DNA of 64,000 bases from CAWEQO01 sp963811225 (GTDB lineage Bacteria > Chloroflexota > Anaerolineae > Anaerolineales > Anaerolineaceae). Position numbers and translations under genes: made by a program. This document shows, piece by piece, positions 8,371 to 16,741 of the stretch. The notes under the pieces are model-generated. The model searched no databases. It was not told the DNA's origin and worked only from the letters and a program-made list of their open reading frames with translations. Every line of letters begins with the position of its first letter. Position 1 is the first letter of the stretch. The stretch covers positions 186,001 through 250,000 of the forward strand of contig CAWEQO010000001.1 in NCBI GenBank assembly GCA_963811225.1, given 5' to 3'.

Positions 8371-11300
8371 ATGGCTTCAGAATTTTCCAGTAATTTATCG
8401 CTTCCGAAAATTGATCACCATACCACCCGGACAATCTTGCGCAGGCTCGCGAACAGCCTTATCATCCTGTTTGGCATCGCCTTTCTCACCCTGCTTGGGC
8501 TGTTCCTGGCTCAACAAGGCCGCAAGGGTCTGCCGGCCAACTTGCTCAGCGGCAGCCTGGAGGCGCTGCGCGAGCTGGTCAACTATCTGCTGCACCATCC
8601 CCAAACCTACATCTGGCATAAAACGATCGTCCCCGCAGCCCAGCTGGTCGGAACGCTGTTCCTCAACAGCTTCGGGTTGTTATTACTATCGTTGACCATT
8701 GCCGCCCTGCTCGGCGGCAGCCTGGGCATCCTGACCGCCCAACTGCGCAGCCGCAAATCAGCAGCCCCACTGATGGTGCTGCTCTCACTGATCGGCGTCT
8801 CTACGCCCACCTTCCTGTTCGGTATGTTCCTGTGGGCGCTCAACGTGCAGGTCATGCGCATGCTCGGCTGGACCCGCGCCCCCCTGCCGCAGGTTGGCTT
8901 CGGTTGGGACAAGCACCTGATCATGCCGGCCCTGGTGCTGGCAGCTCGCCCCTTCGCCCAGATCATGCAGGTCACCTACGTCAATATGTCGAAGGCCCTC
9001 GACCAGGAGTATATCCGGGCAGCCAAAGGCAAAGGCCTCCCCCATCAGCTCATCGTCTACGTCCACGCCCTGCGCAATGTCCTCATCCCCATCCTGACCA
9101 CGCTGAGCGCCTCGCTGCGCTTTTCGCTCGCCAGCCTTCCGGTGGTAGAGAGCTTCTTCTACTGGCCCGGCATTGGCCTGTCGATCCTGCAGGCCATCCA
9201 GCTCGAAATGACCCCGCTGGTCGTCGACCTGGTGGTCTCGCTCGGCTTCATGTTCCTGCTCATCAACCTGGGCGTCGAGTTCCTCTTCCCACTCATCGAT
9301 CCGCGCCTGCGCCAGAACGGCGAGACCGTCCAGCAGCGCGACGAGCTGACCTGGGGGGAGAGCGCCCTCTCCGCCCTGTCCGGCTTGAGCAGTTGGTGGG
9401 CCAGGCTGCGCGCCTGGTTCGCCCGCCTGTTCCGCAAAGAACCCCAGGCCGCCGCATCCCTCTCCTCGGACGGCACGCTCTCGCTGCCCGCCTGGCTGCC
9501 GCGCATTGGTATCCGTCCAAAAAAGGACATGGAAAAGCGGCTTCCTAAAATGCGCGCCTCCACTTTGATGGACATTAAGTACGACGAGGAAGTGCCTTTC
9601 GCCTCCAACGCCCGCCTGATCCTCAAGGATGCCTACACCAACCTGCCGCTGGTCACCGGTAGTCTGATCATCCTGGCCCTGCTCGCTCTGGCGGTGTTCG
9701 GCAAGAGTTGGACCAATGCAGACCCATACCTCTCCCACGGCGTGATGATCATTGACGGTGATGTTTGGGGTCCGCCCTTCCCTCCCTCTAGTGTCTTCCC
9801 CTGGGGCACCGACGCCATCGGCCGTGACGTTCTGGCCCTGGTGCTGGCCGGCGCTCGCCAGACCCTCGCCCTCGGCCTGTTCGGTATGATCGCCCGCGTG
9901 GTGGTCGGCGTCTCGCTGGGCATGCTGGCCGGTTGGTGGCAGCGCTCCTGGCTCGACCGCCTGATCAACACGGTCGTCTCCATTTGGGCCGCCTTCCCGG
10001 TCACCCTGTTCGCCATGATCCTCATCCTCGGCTTGGGTATCCAGCGCGGCATGAGCGTCTTCATCATCGCCCTTTGCGCCGTTGGTTGGGGTGAGATCGC
10101 CCAGTACGTGCGCGGCGAAGTGATCGGGCAAAAGCCGCAGTTGTACGTCGAAGCCGCCCGCTCGGTCGGCGCCCGCAGCAGCGAAATCCTGATCCGCCAT
10201 ATCCTGCCCCACCTGCTGCCCGATGTGCTGGTGCTGGCCTCGATGGAGATGGGCGCCGTGCTCATGCTGCTGGCCGACCTCGGCTACCTCAACATCTTCA
10301 TGGGCGGCGGCGCCGGCGCGGATTTGCTCGGAGAGAGCCGCTACGCCTTCTCCGACGTGCCTGAATGGAGCGCCATGCTCGCCAATGTGCGCGTCTGGTG
10401 GCGCAGCTATCCCTGGATGGCAATCTACCCCGGCGCCATGTTCTTCCTCTCCATCCTGGCCTTCAATCTGTGGGGCGAGGGCTTGCGCCGCTTCCTGGCC
10501 GAAAGTCGCATCTCTCTCAACCGCTTCATCAACCGCTACACCCTCATTGGCGGGTTGGTCCTGCTGCTGGGCTCGACCTGGGCGATGCGCAGCGTCACGC
10601 CCATGGAGCTCTACAAATCCCAGGCCCGCCAGTTCGACACTGCTCGCGCCATGCAAGACATCCAGGAGCTCTCCTCTCCGGCTTATCGCGGCCGCGAATC
10701 CGGCACCGACAGCGACGGCATGACCGCCGAATACATCGCCGCCCGCATGGAAGAGATCGGTCTCTTCCCCGGTGGAACCAAGGAAACCTACCTGCAAGAG
10801 CAGATCAACCCCAAATTTATCCTGACCGAAACGCCCCATCTCGATATTATCGGGGAGAACGGCAGCCCCGACGTACTGCTGACCTACCGCAAGGACTTCG
10901 TCGAGCGCATCACGAACGAGCAGACCTACGGTGAAGGCCAGGGCCGCCTGGTGGGTATCGCCCTCGGCCAGGGTGACCGGGTGGAAGACATTGCCATCTC
11001 CGATCAGTATTTCTTTGATAAAATCTTGCTCGTGCGCGACTCCGACCTGCAGAGCATTTCGATGCGCGTCCGTGTAGCCGGGATGCTGATCGTCACCGAC
11101 AACGCTGAGATCATGGACCTCAAGATCCTGTCGCCCTTTTACAACGAGCCAAACTATCCGTCCATGTATATCTCCACAGAGGCCGCCGAACGCCTGCTGG
11201 CGACCGCCGGGAGCAGCCTCGCCGACTTGGAACAGCTGTCGCAGTCCACACTCGCCGACGAGTATGCCCAGACCAGCGAAGGCGCCGTGGTGTATGCGAG

Positions 11301-11994
11301 CATCGTCGGTCTATGGGGCGACCACCGCCAGAAGAATTACAACGTCATCGGCTACATCCCCGGCACCGGCTCGGACACCCTCGGCCGCCAGGGCCGCTCC
11401 ATGGACAATGACGTCATCATACTCAGCGCCTACTACGATGGCACAGGCATGAACCCCGACGGAACCCTCTACCCCGGCGCGAACGACAACGCCAGCGGTG
11501 TAGCCGCCATGCTGGAGGTCGCCCGGGTGATGAAAGAGGGTAACTTCAAGCCCAAGAAGACGGTTATCTTCGTCGCCTGGAGCGGCGGCGACCGCTTCCA
11601 GGGCTTGAACGTCGACAACGCCATGAACGCCAAGACCGGCTTCCTCAGGCTCAACGTCGAGGCCGTCATCGAGTTGAGCGGCATCGGCGCGGGCACCGGC
11701 AAGGGCATCGCCATCGACCAGGGCACCAGCTTCCGCCTGGTTACCGTGTTCCAGCAGGCGGCCCAGAAGATGGGAGTACCCACCACCAACCGCGGCCGCG
11801 GCCCGCATTTCAACATCACCAACTGGCACGCCCGGCGCACCGCCATGAGCGCTATCCTCCATTGGGACGGCTCCGATGCCTTTGCCCATACCATCAATGA
11901 CGCCTACGAGATTATCGATCCGGCCAAGGTAAGAAAGGTGGGCCAGACCACCGCCCTGGCGGTGACCGTTTTGAGTCGTGAACTGAATTATTAA
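8371..11994 (+). CDS. Fused DppB-DppC-type ABC permease with C-terminal degenerate M28 peptidase domain
   Basis: This 1207-residue protein joins three normally separate modules. Residues about 20-312 are a DppB/OppB-like permease (EAA loop near 211-235, QEYIRAAKGKGLPHQL; end at FLFPLIDPRLR). After a charged linker (about 313-410) residues 413-712 are a DppC/OppC-like permease (FPWGTDAIGRDVLALVLAGA at about 476-495; EAA loop YVEAARSVGA near 593-602). An extra hydrophobic segment (about 722-745) leads to an M28-type domain (756-1207) with a PA-like insert (about 800-960). The peptidase core NVIGYIPG (991-998) and GANDNASGVA (1036-1045) is clear, but the zinc His is Tyr1021, the catalytic/zinc Glu pair is Gly1073-Asp1074 and the NLDM Asp is Ser1103; Asp1039 and His1173 remain. 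Proteolysis is therefore doubtful. No ATPase or binding protein is nearby. AGGGA precedes the ATG. Confidence 0.85.
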   Translation: MASEFSSNLSLPKIDHHTTRTILRRLANSLIILFGIAFLTLLGLFLAQQGRKGLPANLLSGSLEALRELVNYLLHHPQTYIWHKTIVPAAQLVGTLFLNSFGLLLLSLTIAALLGGSLGILTAQLRSRKSAAPLMVLLSLIGVSTPTFLFGMFLWALNVQVMRMLGWTRAPLPQVGFGWDKHLIMPALVLAARPFAQIMQVTYVNMSKALDQEYIRAAKGKGLPHQLIVYVHALRNVLIPILTTLSASLRFSLASLPVVESFFYWPGIGLSILQAIQLEMTPLVVDLVVSLGFMFLLINLGVEFLFPLIDPRLRQNGETVQQRDELTWGESALSALSGLSSWWARLRAWFARLFRKEPQAAASLSSDGTLSLPAWLPRIGIRPKKDMEKRLPKMRASTLMDIKYDEEVPFASNARLILKDAYTNLPLVTGSLIILALLALAVFGKSWTNADPYLSHGVMIIDGDVWGPPFPPSSVFPWGTDAIGRDVLALVLAGARQTLALGLFGMIARVVVGVSLGMLAGWWQRSWLDRLINTVVSIWAAFPVTLFAMILILGLGIQRGMSVFIIALCAVGWGEIAQYVRGEVIGQKPQLYVEAARSVGARSSEILIRHILPHLLPDVLVLASMEMGAVLMLLADLGYLNIFMGGGAGADLLGESRYAFSDVPEWSAMLANVRVWWRSYPWMAIYPGAMFFLSILAFNLWGEGLRRFLAESRISLNRFINRYTLIGGLVLLLGSTWAMRSVTPMELYKSQARQFDTARAMQDIQELSSPAYRGRESGTDSDGMTAEYIAARMEEIGLFPGGTKETYLQEQINPKFILTETPHLDIIGENGSPDVLLTYRKDFVERITNEQTYGEGQGRLVGIALGQGDRVEDIAISDQYFFDKILLVRDSDLQSISMRVRVAGMLIVTDNAEIMDLKILSPFYNEPNYPSMYISTEAAERLLATAGSSLADLEQLSQSTLADEYAQTSEGAVVYASIVGLWGDHRQKNYNVIGYIPGTGSDTLGRQGRSMDNDVIILSAYYDGTGMNPDGTLYPGANDNASGVAAMLEVARVMKEGNFKPKKTVIFVAWSGGDRFQGLNVDNAMNAKTGFLRLNVEAVIELSGIGAGTGKGIAIDQGTSFRLVTVFQQAAQKMGVPTTNRGRGPHFNITNWHARRTAMSAILHWDGSDAFAHTINDAYEIIDPAKVRKVGQTTALAVTVLSRELNY

Positions 11995-12071
11995 TGCACC
12001 GGTAACCGGGTTGGTTCGAGGCAGGGCGCATTCCTGCCTGAAGTTTCATCAAACTGCTGTAACAGGGTCAG

Positions 12072-12110
12072 GACGCACGGTTGCGAAACTCACCAAAAAA
12101 GCCGTGCGTC
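12072..12110 (+). terminator. Inverted repeat between the two fused permease genes
   Basis: GACGCACGG (12072-12080) pairs with CCGTGCGTC (12102-12110) across a 21-base loop that includes a run of A. A smaller GGCAGG...CCTGCC stem lies just upstream. This could be a weak terminator or attenuator between the paralogues. Confidence 0.4.
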
Positions 12111-12148
12111 TTGCCCAATCGATTAAGTAGAGGAGACTTGTAGCCGCC

Positions 12149-15100
12149 GTGTCTACAACAGCCAAAGAATCTCATTCACACCGCGCCCAGATCCTCCAGG
12201 CGATGCTTCGCCGTGTTGGAACCAGCCTGCTCGTCTTGCTGGGAATCGCTGTCCTCGCCTTATTCGGCTTGAACCTGGCTCAGTTAGGGCGCAAAGGCCT
12301 GCCTGCCACCGCGCTTGGCTCCATCACCGATGCCGCCCGGCAGCTGTTCAACTATCTCTTCCACCATCCCCAAACCTACCTCTGGCATCATGAGATCCTG
12401 CCGTCCTGGAAAGTGGTCCTGTCGCTGTTTGTGAACAGCGCCGGGCTGCTGCTGGTCTCGCTCTTGATTGCCGGTTTCCTCGGCGTGCTGCTCGGCATCC
12501 TCGCCGCCCAGCTGCGCAGCGGCAGTTTCTCCCCGGTCATGCTGCTGGTCTCGATCCTGGGCGTTTCGACCCCAAGCTTCTTGCTGGCGATGCTGTTTTG
12601 GATCCTCAACGTCCAGTTTTACCACTTCATCGGCGCCCGCAAAGCCTTACTGCCGCCCACCGGCTTCGGCTGGGACTTGCACTTAGTCATGCCCGCCCTG
12701 GTGCTGGCGGCCCGCCCGCTGGCGCAAATCATGCAGGTCACTTATGTCAGCATGTCCGAAGCGCTCGCCCAGGATTACATGCGCTCCGCCCGCGCCCGTG
12801 GAGCCGGCCGCCGCCTGTTGATCTTCCGCCATGCCCTGCGCAACGTGCTGATCCCCATCCTGACCACCATAGGCACTTCGCTGCGCTTCTCGCTCGCCAG
12901 CCTGCCTGTCGTTGAGATCTTCTTCGTCTGGAACGGCCTCGGCCTGGCCTTGCTGCAAGCCATCAGCCTGGAAATGGACACCCTGGTCGTCGATCTGCTG
13001 GTCGCGCTGGGCGGGATGTTTATCCTGATCAACTTGATCCTCGAGTTTGTCTACCCGCTGATCGACCCACGCCTGCGAAAGAACGGCAGCGAACCGCAAG
13101 ACATGGACGAATACAACTGGGGCGATTCATTCGGCTCGGTGCAAGAGAGCCTTTCTGGCGCTTTCGATATGATCAAGTCGTTTTTTGCGCCACTCCTGCG
13201 GCCCTTCACCCGCCGCAAACCGGCCGCAGAGACCATCCTGGCATCCTCCGCCGGTGCGCTCGTCTCCGCCGGTTTAGCCTCTCCTGTATCAGAAGAAAAG
13301 GACGAGGCGGGGCAGCACACTTCCTTATGGGATCGGGAAGTGACACAGGCTCAAGCCGTCTCCACCGAGGAAGTGCCCTACGCCTCCAGCGGCAAGCGCA
13401 TCCTGCGCAGCGCGCTGACCAACCTGCCTTTAATCGCCGGCACTTTGATGGTCGTTGCCCTGCTGGTGATGGTGGCCTTTGGCGAGCAGATCGCCCAGAG
13501 CAACCCCTTTGAAACGCACGGCGTGCAGATGGTTGACGGTGTCATCCAATCCCCACCCTTCAAGCCCACCGCTAGCTTCCCTTGGGGCTCCGATGTGGTT
13601 GGCCGTGACGTGCAGGCGTTGGTTCTGGCCGGCGCTCGCCAGACCCTGGCGCTGGCCTTCTTCGGCATGCTGGCCCGAGTGTCGATCGGTGTGGTGTTGG
13701 GCATGCTGGCCGGTTGGTGGCAGCGCTCCTGGCTCGATCAGCTGATCAATGGGGTCATCTCCATTTGGGCCGCCTTCCCGGTCACCCTCTTCGCCATGAT
13801 CCTGATCCTTGGGATCGGCATCCAGAAGGGCATGAGCGTCTTCATCATCGCTCTGTGCGTGGTCGGTTGGGGTGAGATCGCCCAGTATGTGCGCGGCCAG
13901 GTGATCGGTCAGAAGCCGCAGTTATACATCGAAGCGGTCCGCTCGGTCGGCGCCCGCCCGGGCCGCATCCTGTTCAAGCACATCCTGCCCCACCTGCTGC
14001 CGTCCATCCTGGTCACGTCTGCGTTGGAGATGGGCGGCATCCTGATGCTGCTGGCCGAGCTTGGCTTCTTGAATATCTTCCTCGGCGGCGGCTACAAGGT
14101 GGAGATCGGCGAATTGGGCCGCGGTTCTCCCAACATCTATTTCTTCTCCGACATCCCCGAGTGGGGCGCCATGCTCTCCAACATCCGCAACTGGTGGCGC
14201 AGCTACCCCTGGCTGGCCTGGTATCCGGGTGCGCTGTTCTTCCTCTCGATCCTGGCCTTTAACCTGTGGGGTGAGGGTCTGCGCCGTTTCCTGGTAGAGA
14301 CCAAGCTCAACCTCGGCCGTCTGATCAACCGCTACACCGTGATCACCGGTCTGGTGGTCGTGGTCGGCGCCGCTTGGATGCTGCGCAGCAGCGCCCCCAT
14401 CGAAGTCTATCGCTCCGTCGCCAAACAGTTCGACCCCGCCCGTGCCATGGTCGACCTGGAGATGCTGGCCTCGCCTGAAATGAAGGGGCGCGAAACCGGC
14501 ATCGGCAATGAGCGCATGGCTGCCAATTACATCGCCGGGCAAATGGAAGAGATTGGCCTGTTCCCCGGTGGAGATGATGACACCTTCATCCAATCCTATC
14601 CCTTCGAACGGATGCATGTCGTGCAAACGCCGGAACTGGAAGTGAGTGACCCGGGCAGCAGCCGTTATCGGCCGCTCGTCTACCGTCAGGATTTTGTCGA
14701 ATTCATCTCGAATATCCCCACGCCTGGAGAGTGCGAAGGCAAGGTGGTCGTGCTCGCTGCCGGCCCGCTGGCAGAAGATCAGCCCAACGGCATCTCCTTC
14801 CGGGATTCATCATTCAAAGAGAATATCGTAATCGTCAGGGAGCAAGACCTGCAAAAGATGAAAATCGGCGACGCCTGCGGTGCGCTCGTCATCCCCGACG
14901 AGAACACCCTGTACGGCCCGCACGATTTCAACAAGAAATTCATGTACCAGGCGAACACCACCTATGCCTACTACCGTATGTTCCCGATGATGTACATCTC
15001 GCCCGAGGTCGCCGATCGCCTGCTGCCGACGACCGGTGAGGCAGCATCCCTGGATGAATTCAACCACATGGCCGACGCTCTGCCCATCGGCGAGGTCAAG

Positions 15101-15829
15101 ACAAGCGCTGAAGGCCAATCGGTTTATATGAAAATCGACGCCATCACCGGCGGCCTGGACGAGCAGCATTACAACGTCATCGGCTATATTCCCGGCGAAG
15201 GCGCCGCCATGGGTTCCAAGGGCAGCTCGCTTGACGGTCAGGTGATCATGGTCAGCGCTTACTACGACGGACTGGGAACTACCCCCGACGGTCAGATCTA
15301 CCCGGGCGCGAACGATAACGCCAGCGGCGTCGCCGAAATGCTGGAAGTGGCCCGAGTGATCAAGAATTCCCCCTACTTCAACAAAAAGACGGTGGTCTTC
15401 GTCGCCTGGAGCGGCGGCGAGTGGCGCGAGAGCCTGAGCGTCAAGAATGTGATGAGCGCCAAGACCGGCTTCAACACCCTCAACATTGAAGTTGTGATCG
15501 AGTTGAGCGGCGTCGGCGGCGGTGAAGGCAAAGCCTTAGCCTTGGGCCAGGGCTCCAGCTATCGCCTGGTTACCCTGTTCCAGGATGCCGCTCAGCGCAT
15601 GGGCGTGCATACCACCACCCGTGGTCGCGGCCCCCACTTCGGCTACGACGCCCAGGCCGGCTACGGCGGCCGCGACGCCCTCTCCGCCTACATCAGCTGG
15701 GACGGCTCCGACGCTCTGGCCCACACCCTGCAAGACACGCCCGCCAACATCGACGCCGCCAAGCTGCGTAAATCCGGCCAGGTCCTGGCCCTGGTTGTCA
15801 GCGTTCTCAGCCGGGAGGTCGATTACTAG
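12149..15829 (+). CDS. Second fused DppB-DppC-type permease with degenerate M28 domain
   Basis: This 1226-residue paralogue of the preceding gene is collinear over its whole length. DppB-like region: about 25-315 (MSEALAQDYMRSARARGAG in the EAA loop). Linker: to about 415. DppC-like region: about 416-715 (SFPWGSDVVGRDVQALVLAG; QLYIEAVRSVGARPG). Then an extra membrane segment and a PA/M28 module to the end. The same active-site losses recur: Tyr1038 for the zinc His, Gly1090 for the catalytic Glu and Ser1120 for the bridging Asp; Asp1056, Glu1091 and His1192 are kept. The shared losses imply degeneration before duplication. The start is GTG at 12149 with AGAGGAGA about 14 bases upstream, which is rather distant. 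It lies 154 bases behind its twin. Its stop overlaps that of the convergent alaX-type gene within one CTAG. Confidence 0.85.
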   Translation: MSTTAKESHSHRAQILQAMLRRVGTSLLVLLGIAVLALFGLNLAQLGRKGLPATALGSITDAARQLFNYLFHHPQTYLWHHEILPSWKVVLSLFVNSAGLLLVSLLIAGFLGVLLGILAAQLRSGSFSPVMLLVSILGVSTPSFLLAMLFWILNVQFYHFIGARKALLPPTGFGWDLHLVMPALVLAARPLAQIMQVTYVSMSEALAQDYMRSARARGAGRRLLIFRHALRNVLIPILTTIGTSLRFSLASLPVVEIFFVWNGLGLALLQAISLEMDTLVVDLLVALGGMFILINLILEFVYPLIDPRLRKNGSEPQDMDEYNWGDSFGSVQESLSGAFDMIKSFFAPLLRPFTRRKPAAETILASSAGALVSAGLASPVSEEKDEAGQHTSLWDREVTQAQAVSTEEVPYASSGKRILRSALTNLPLIAGTLMVVALLVMVAFGEQIAQSNPFETHGVQMVDGVIQSPPFKPTASFPWGSDVVGRDVQALVLAGARQTLALAFFGMLARVSIGVVLGMLAGWWQRSWLDQLINGVISIWAAFPVTLFAMILILGIGIQKGMSVFIIALCVVGWGEIAQYVRGQVIGQKPQLYIEAVRSVGARPGRILFKHILPHLLPSILVTSALEMGGILMLLAELGFLNIFLGGGYKVEIGELGRGSPNIYFFSDIPEWGAMLSNIRNWWRSYPWLAWYPGALFFLSILAFNLWGEGLRRFLVETKLNLGRLINRYTVITGLVVVVGAAWMLRSSAPIEVYRSVAKQFDPARAMVDLEMLASPEMKGRETGIGNERMAANYIAGQMEEIGLFPGGDDDTFIQSYPFERMHVVQTPELEVSDPGSSRYRPLVYRQDFVEFISNIPTPGECEGKVVVLAAGPLAEDQPNGISFRDSSFKENIVIVREQDLQKMKIGDACGALVIPDENTLYGPHDFNKKFMYQANTTYAYYRMFPMMYISPEVADRLLPTTGEAASLDEFNHMADALPIGEVKTSAEGQSVYMKIDAITGGLDEQHYNVIGYIPGEGAAMGSKGSSLDGQVIMVSAYYDGLGTTPDGQIYPGANDNASGVAEMLEVARVIKNSPYFNKKTVVFVAWSGGEWRESLSVKNVMSAKTGFNTLNIEVVIELSGVGGGEGKALALGQGSSYRLVTLFQDAAQRMGVHTTTRGRGPHFGYDAQAGYGGRDALSAYISWDGSDALAHTLQDTPANIDAAKLRKSGQVLALVVSVLSREVDY

Positions 15830-16551
15830 CTGCCATCCATCTCAATATACAGCCGCTTATTAATCTTCCCCTTGCTCTTATAATCGGCCACCCGCACCCG
15901 GCCCACCTCGCTCGTGTTCTTCACGTGCGTGCCGCCGTCCGCCTGCAGGTCCAGCCCCACGATCTCCACCGTGCGCACCTCCTCGATCCCCGGCGGCAGC
16001 AGATTGATCTTCGTGCGGATCAAATCCGGGATCTGGAACGCCTGCTCGCGCGGCAGGATCTTCACCCGCACATCGCGTGCGTTCTGCACCTCACGGTTCA
16101 CCGCCTCCTCGATCACCTGCACCAGATCCTTGTGCAGCGACTCGAACTCGAAATCCATGCGGCCCTTCAGCGGCTCCATGTCGCCCCCGGTCACCAGCGC
16201 GCCGTAATCACGGAACACCGTCCCGCACAGGATGTGCAGCGCCGTGTGCGTGCGCATCAGCGCATAGCGCCGCTCCCAATCCAGCTTGCCCACAAGCTCG
16301 GTTCCCGGTGCAGGCAGCGGCGCTTCCGGCGCCAAAACGTGCCAGATGCCCTCTGGCCCCTTGCGCGCCCGCACCAGCGGATGCGCATCGCCGTCCACCA
16401 CCAGCCAACCCTTATCGTACGGCTGCCCGCCCCCACCCGGGTAGAACGCCGTCCGGTCCAGCAGCGCCGCATGGTTGACCTCATCCACTGCGACCACCCT
16501 CGCCGGGAATTCCTTCAAATAACTGTCGGTTTGGTACAGTAATTCTGTCAT
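15826..16551 (-). CDS. alaX: AlaX-type alanyl-tRNA editing hydrolase
   Basis: This 241-residue protein resembles the editing and C-A junction part of alanyl-tRNA synthetase: AFYPGGGGQPYDKG near the N-terminus, the HTALHIL zinc/catalytic His pair and QADGGTHVKNTSEVG near the C-terminus. Free-standing AlaX proteins hydrolyse mischarged Ser- or Gly-tRNA(Ala). The usual Cys before GGTH is Asp here, a variant I believe is common in bacterial AlaX, so activity is likely but not certain. GGAGAGAAGCC precedes the ATG. It is convergent with the fused permease gene, sharing the 4-bp CTAG. Confidence 0.8.
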   Translation of the reverse strand: MTELLYQTDSYLKEFPARVVAVDEVNHAALLDRTAFYPGGGGQPYDKGWLVVDGDAHPLVRARKGPEGIWHVLAPEAPLPAPGTELVGKLDWERRYALMRTHTALHILCGTVFRDYGALVTGGDMEPLKGRMDFEFESLHKDLVQVIEEAVNREVQNARDVRVKILPREQAFQIPDLIRTKINLLPPGIEEVRTVEIVGLDLQADGGTHVKNTSEVGRVRVADYKSKGKINKRLYIEMDGS

Positions 16552-16564
16552 GGCTTCTCTCCAA

Positions 16565-16610
16565 AATGGGTTTGAAAACCCATTGTACTTGCTTTACCCA
16601 CTCCACGCAA
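16565..16610 (-). promoter_or_regulatory. Promoter and operator-like palindrome of alaX
   Basis: On the minus strand TTGCGT (16610-16605), a 17-base spacer and TACAAT (16587-16582) form a good promoter. The perfect 9+9 palindrome AATGGGTTT-GA-AAACCCATT (16565-16584) is centred at the predicted transcription start, a position typical for a repressor site or a 5' stem-loop. Confidence 0.5.
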
Positions 16611-16724
16611 TTTTCCTTCCACTCACTCCGCTCCCCTTGACAGAATAACCTATTCGCCCCCCGATCCGTTTTCTTGGAACAATTCCTTCTTTACACCCCT
16701 ATACGCATTAATCCGCGCCTGGAG

Positions 16725-16730
16725 TATAAT
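16725..16730 (+). promoter_or_regulatory. Consensus -10 box 11 bases before the kinase ATG
   Basis: A perfect TATAAT ends 11 bases before the ATG at 16742, and there is no Shine-Dalgarno sequence. Transcription would start at or within about 5 bases of the ATG, suggesting a leaderless or near-leaderless mRNA. No convincing -35 box is visible. Confidence 0.45.
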
Positions 16731-16741
16731 TAACCTACACC

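Noticed and set aside
8785..10839. 684-residue minus-strand open frame inside the first fused permease gene
   Set aside because: A shadow of a GC-rich coding strand: the composition is Gly/Gln/Asp/His-rich, with no domain and no ribosome site.
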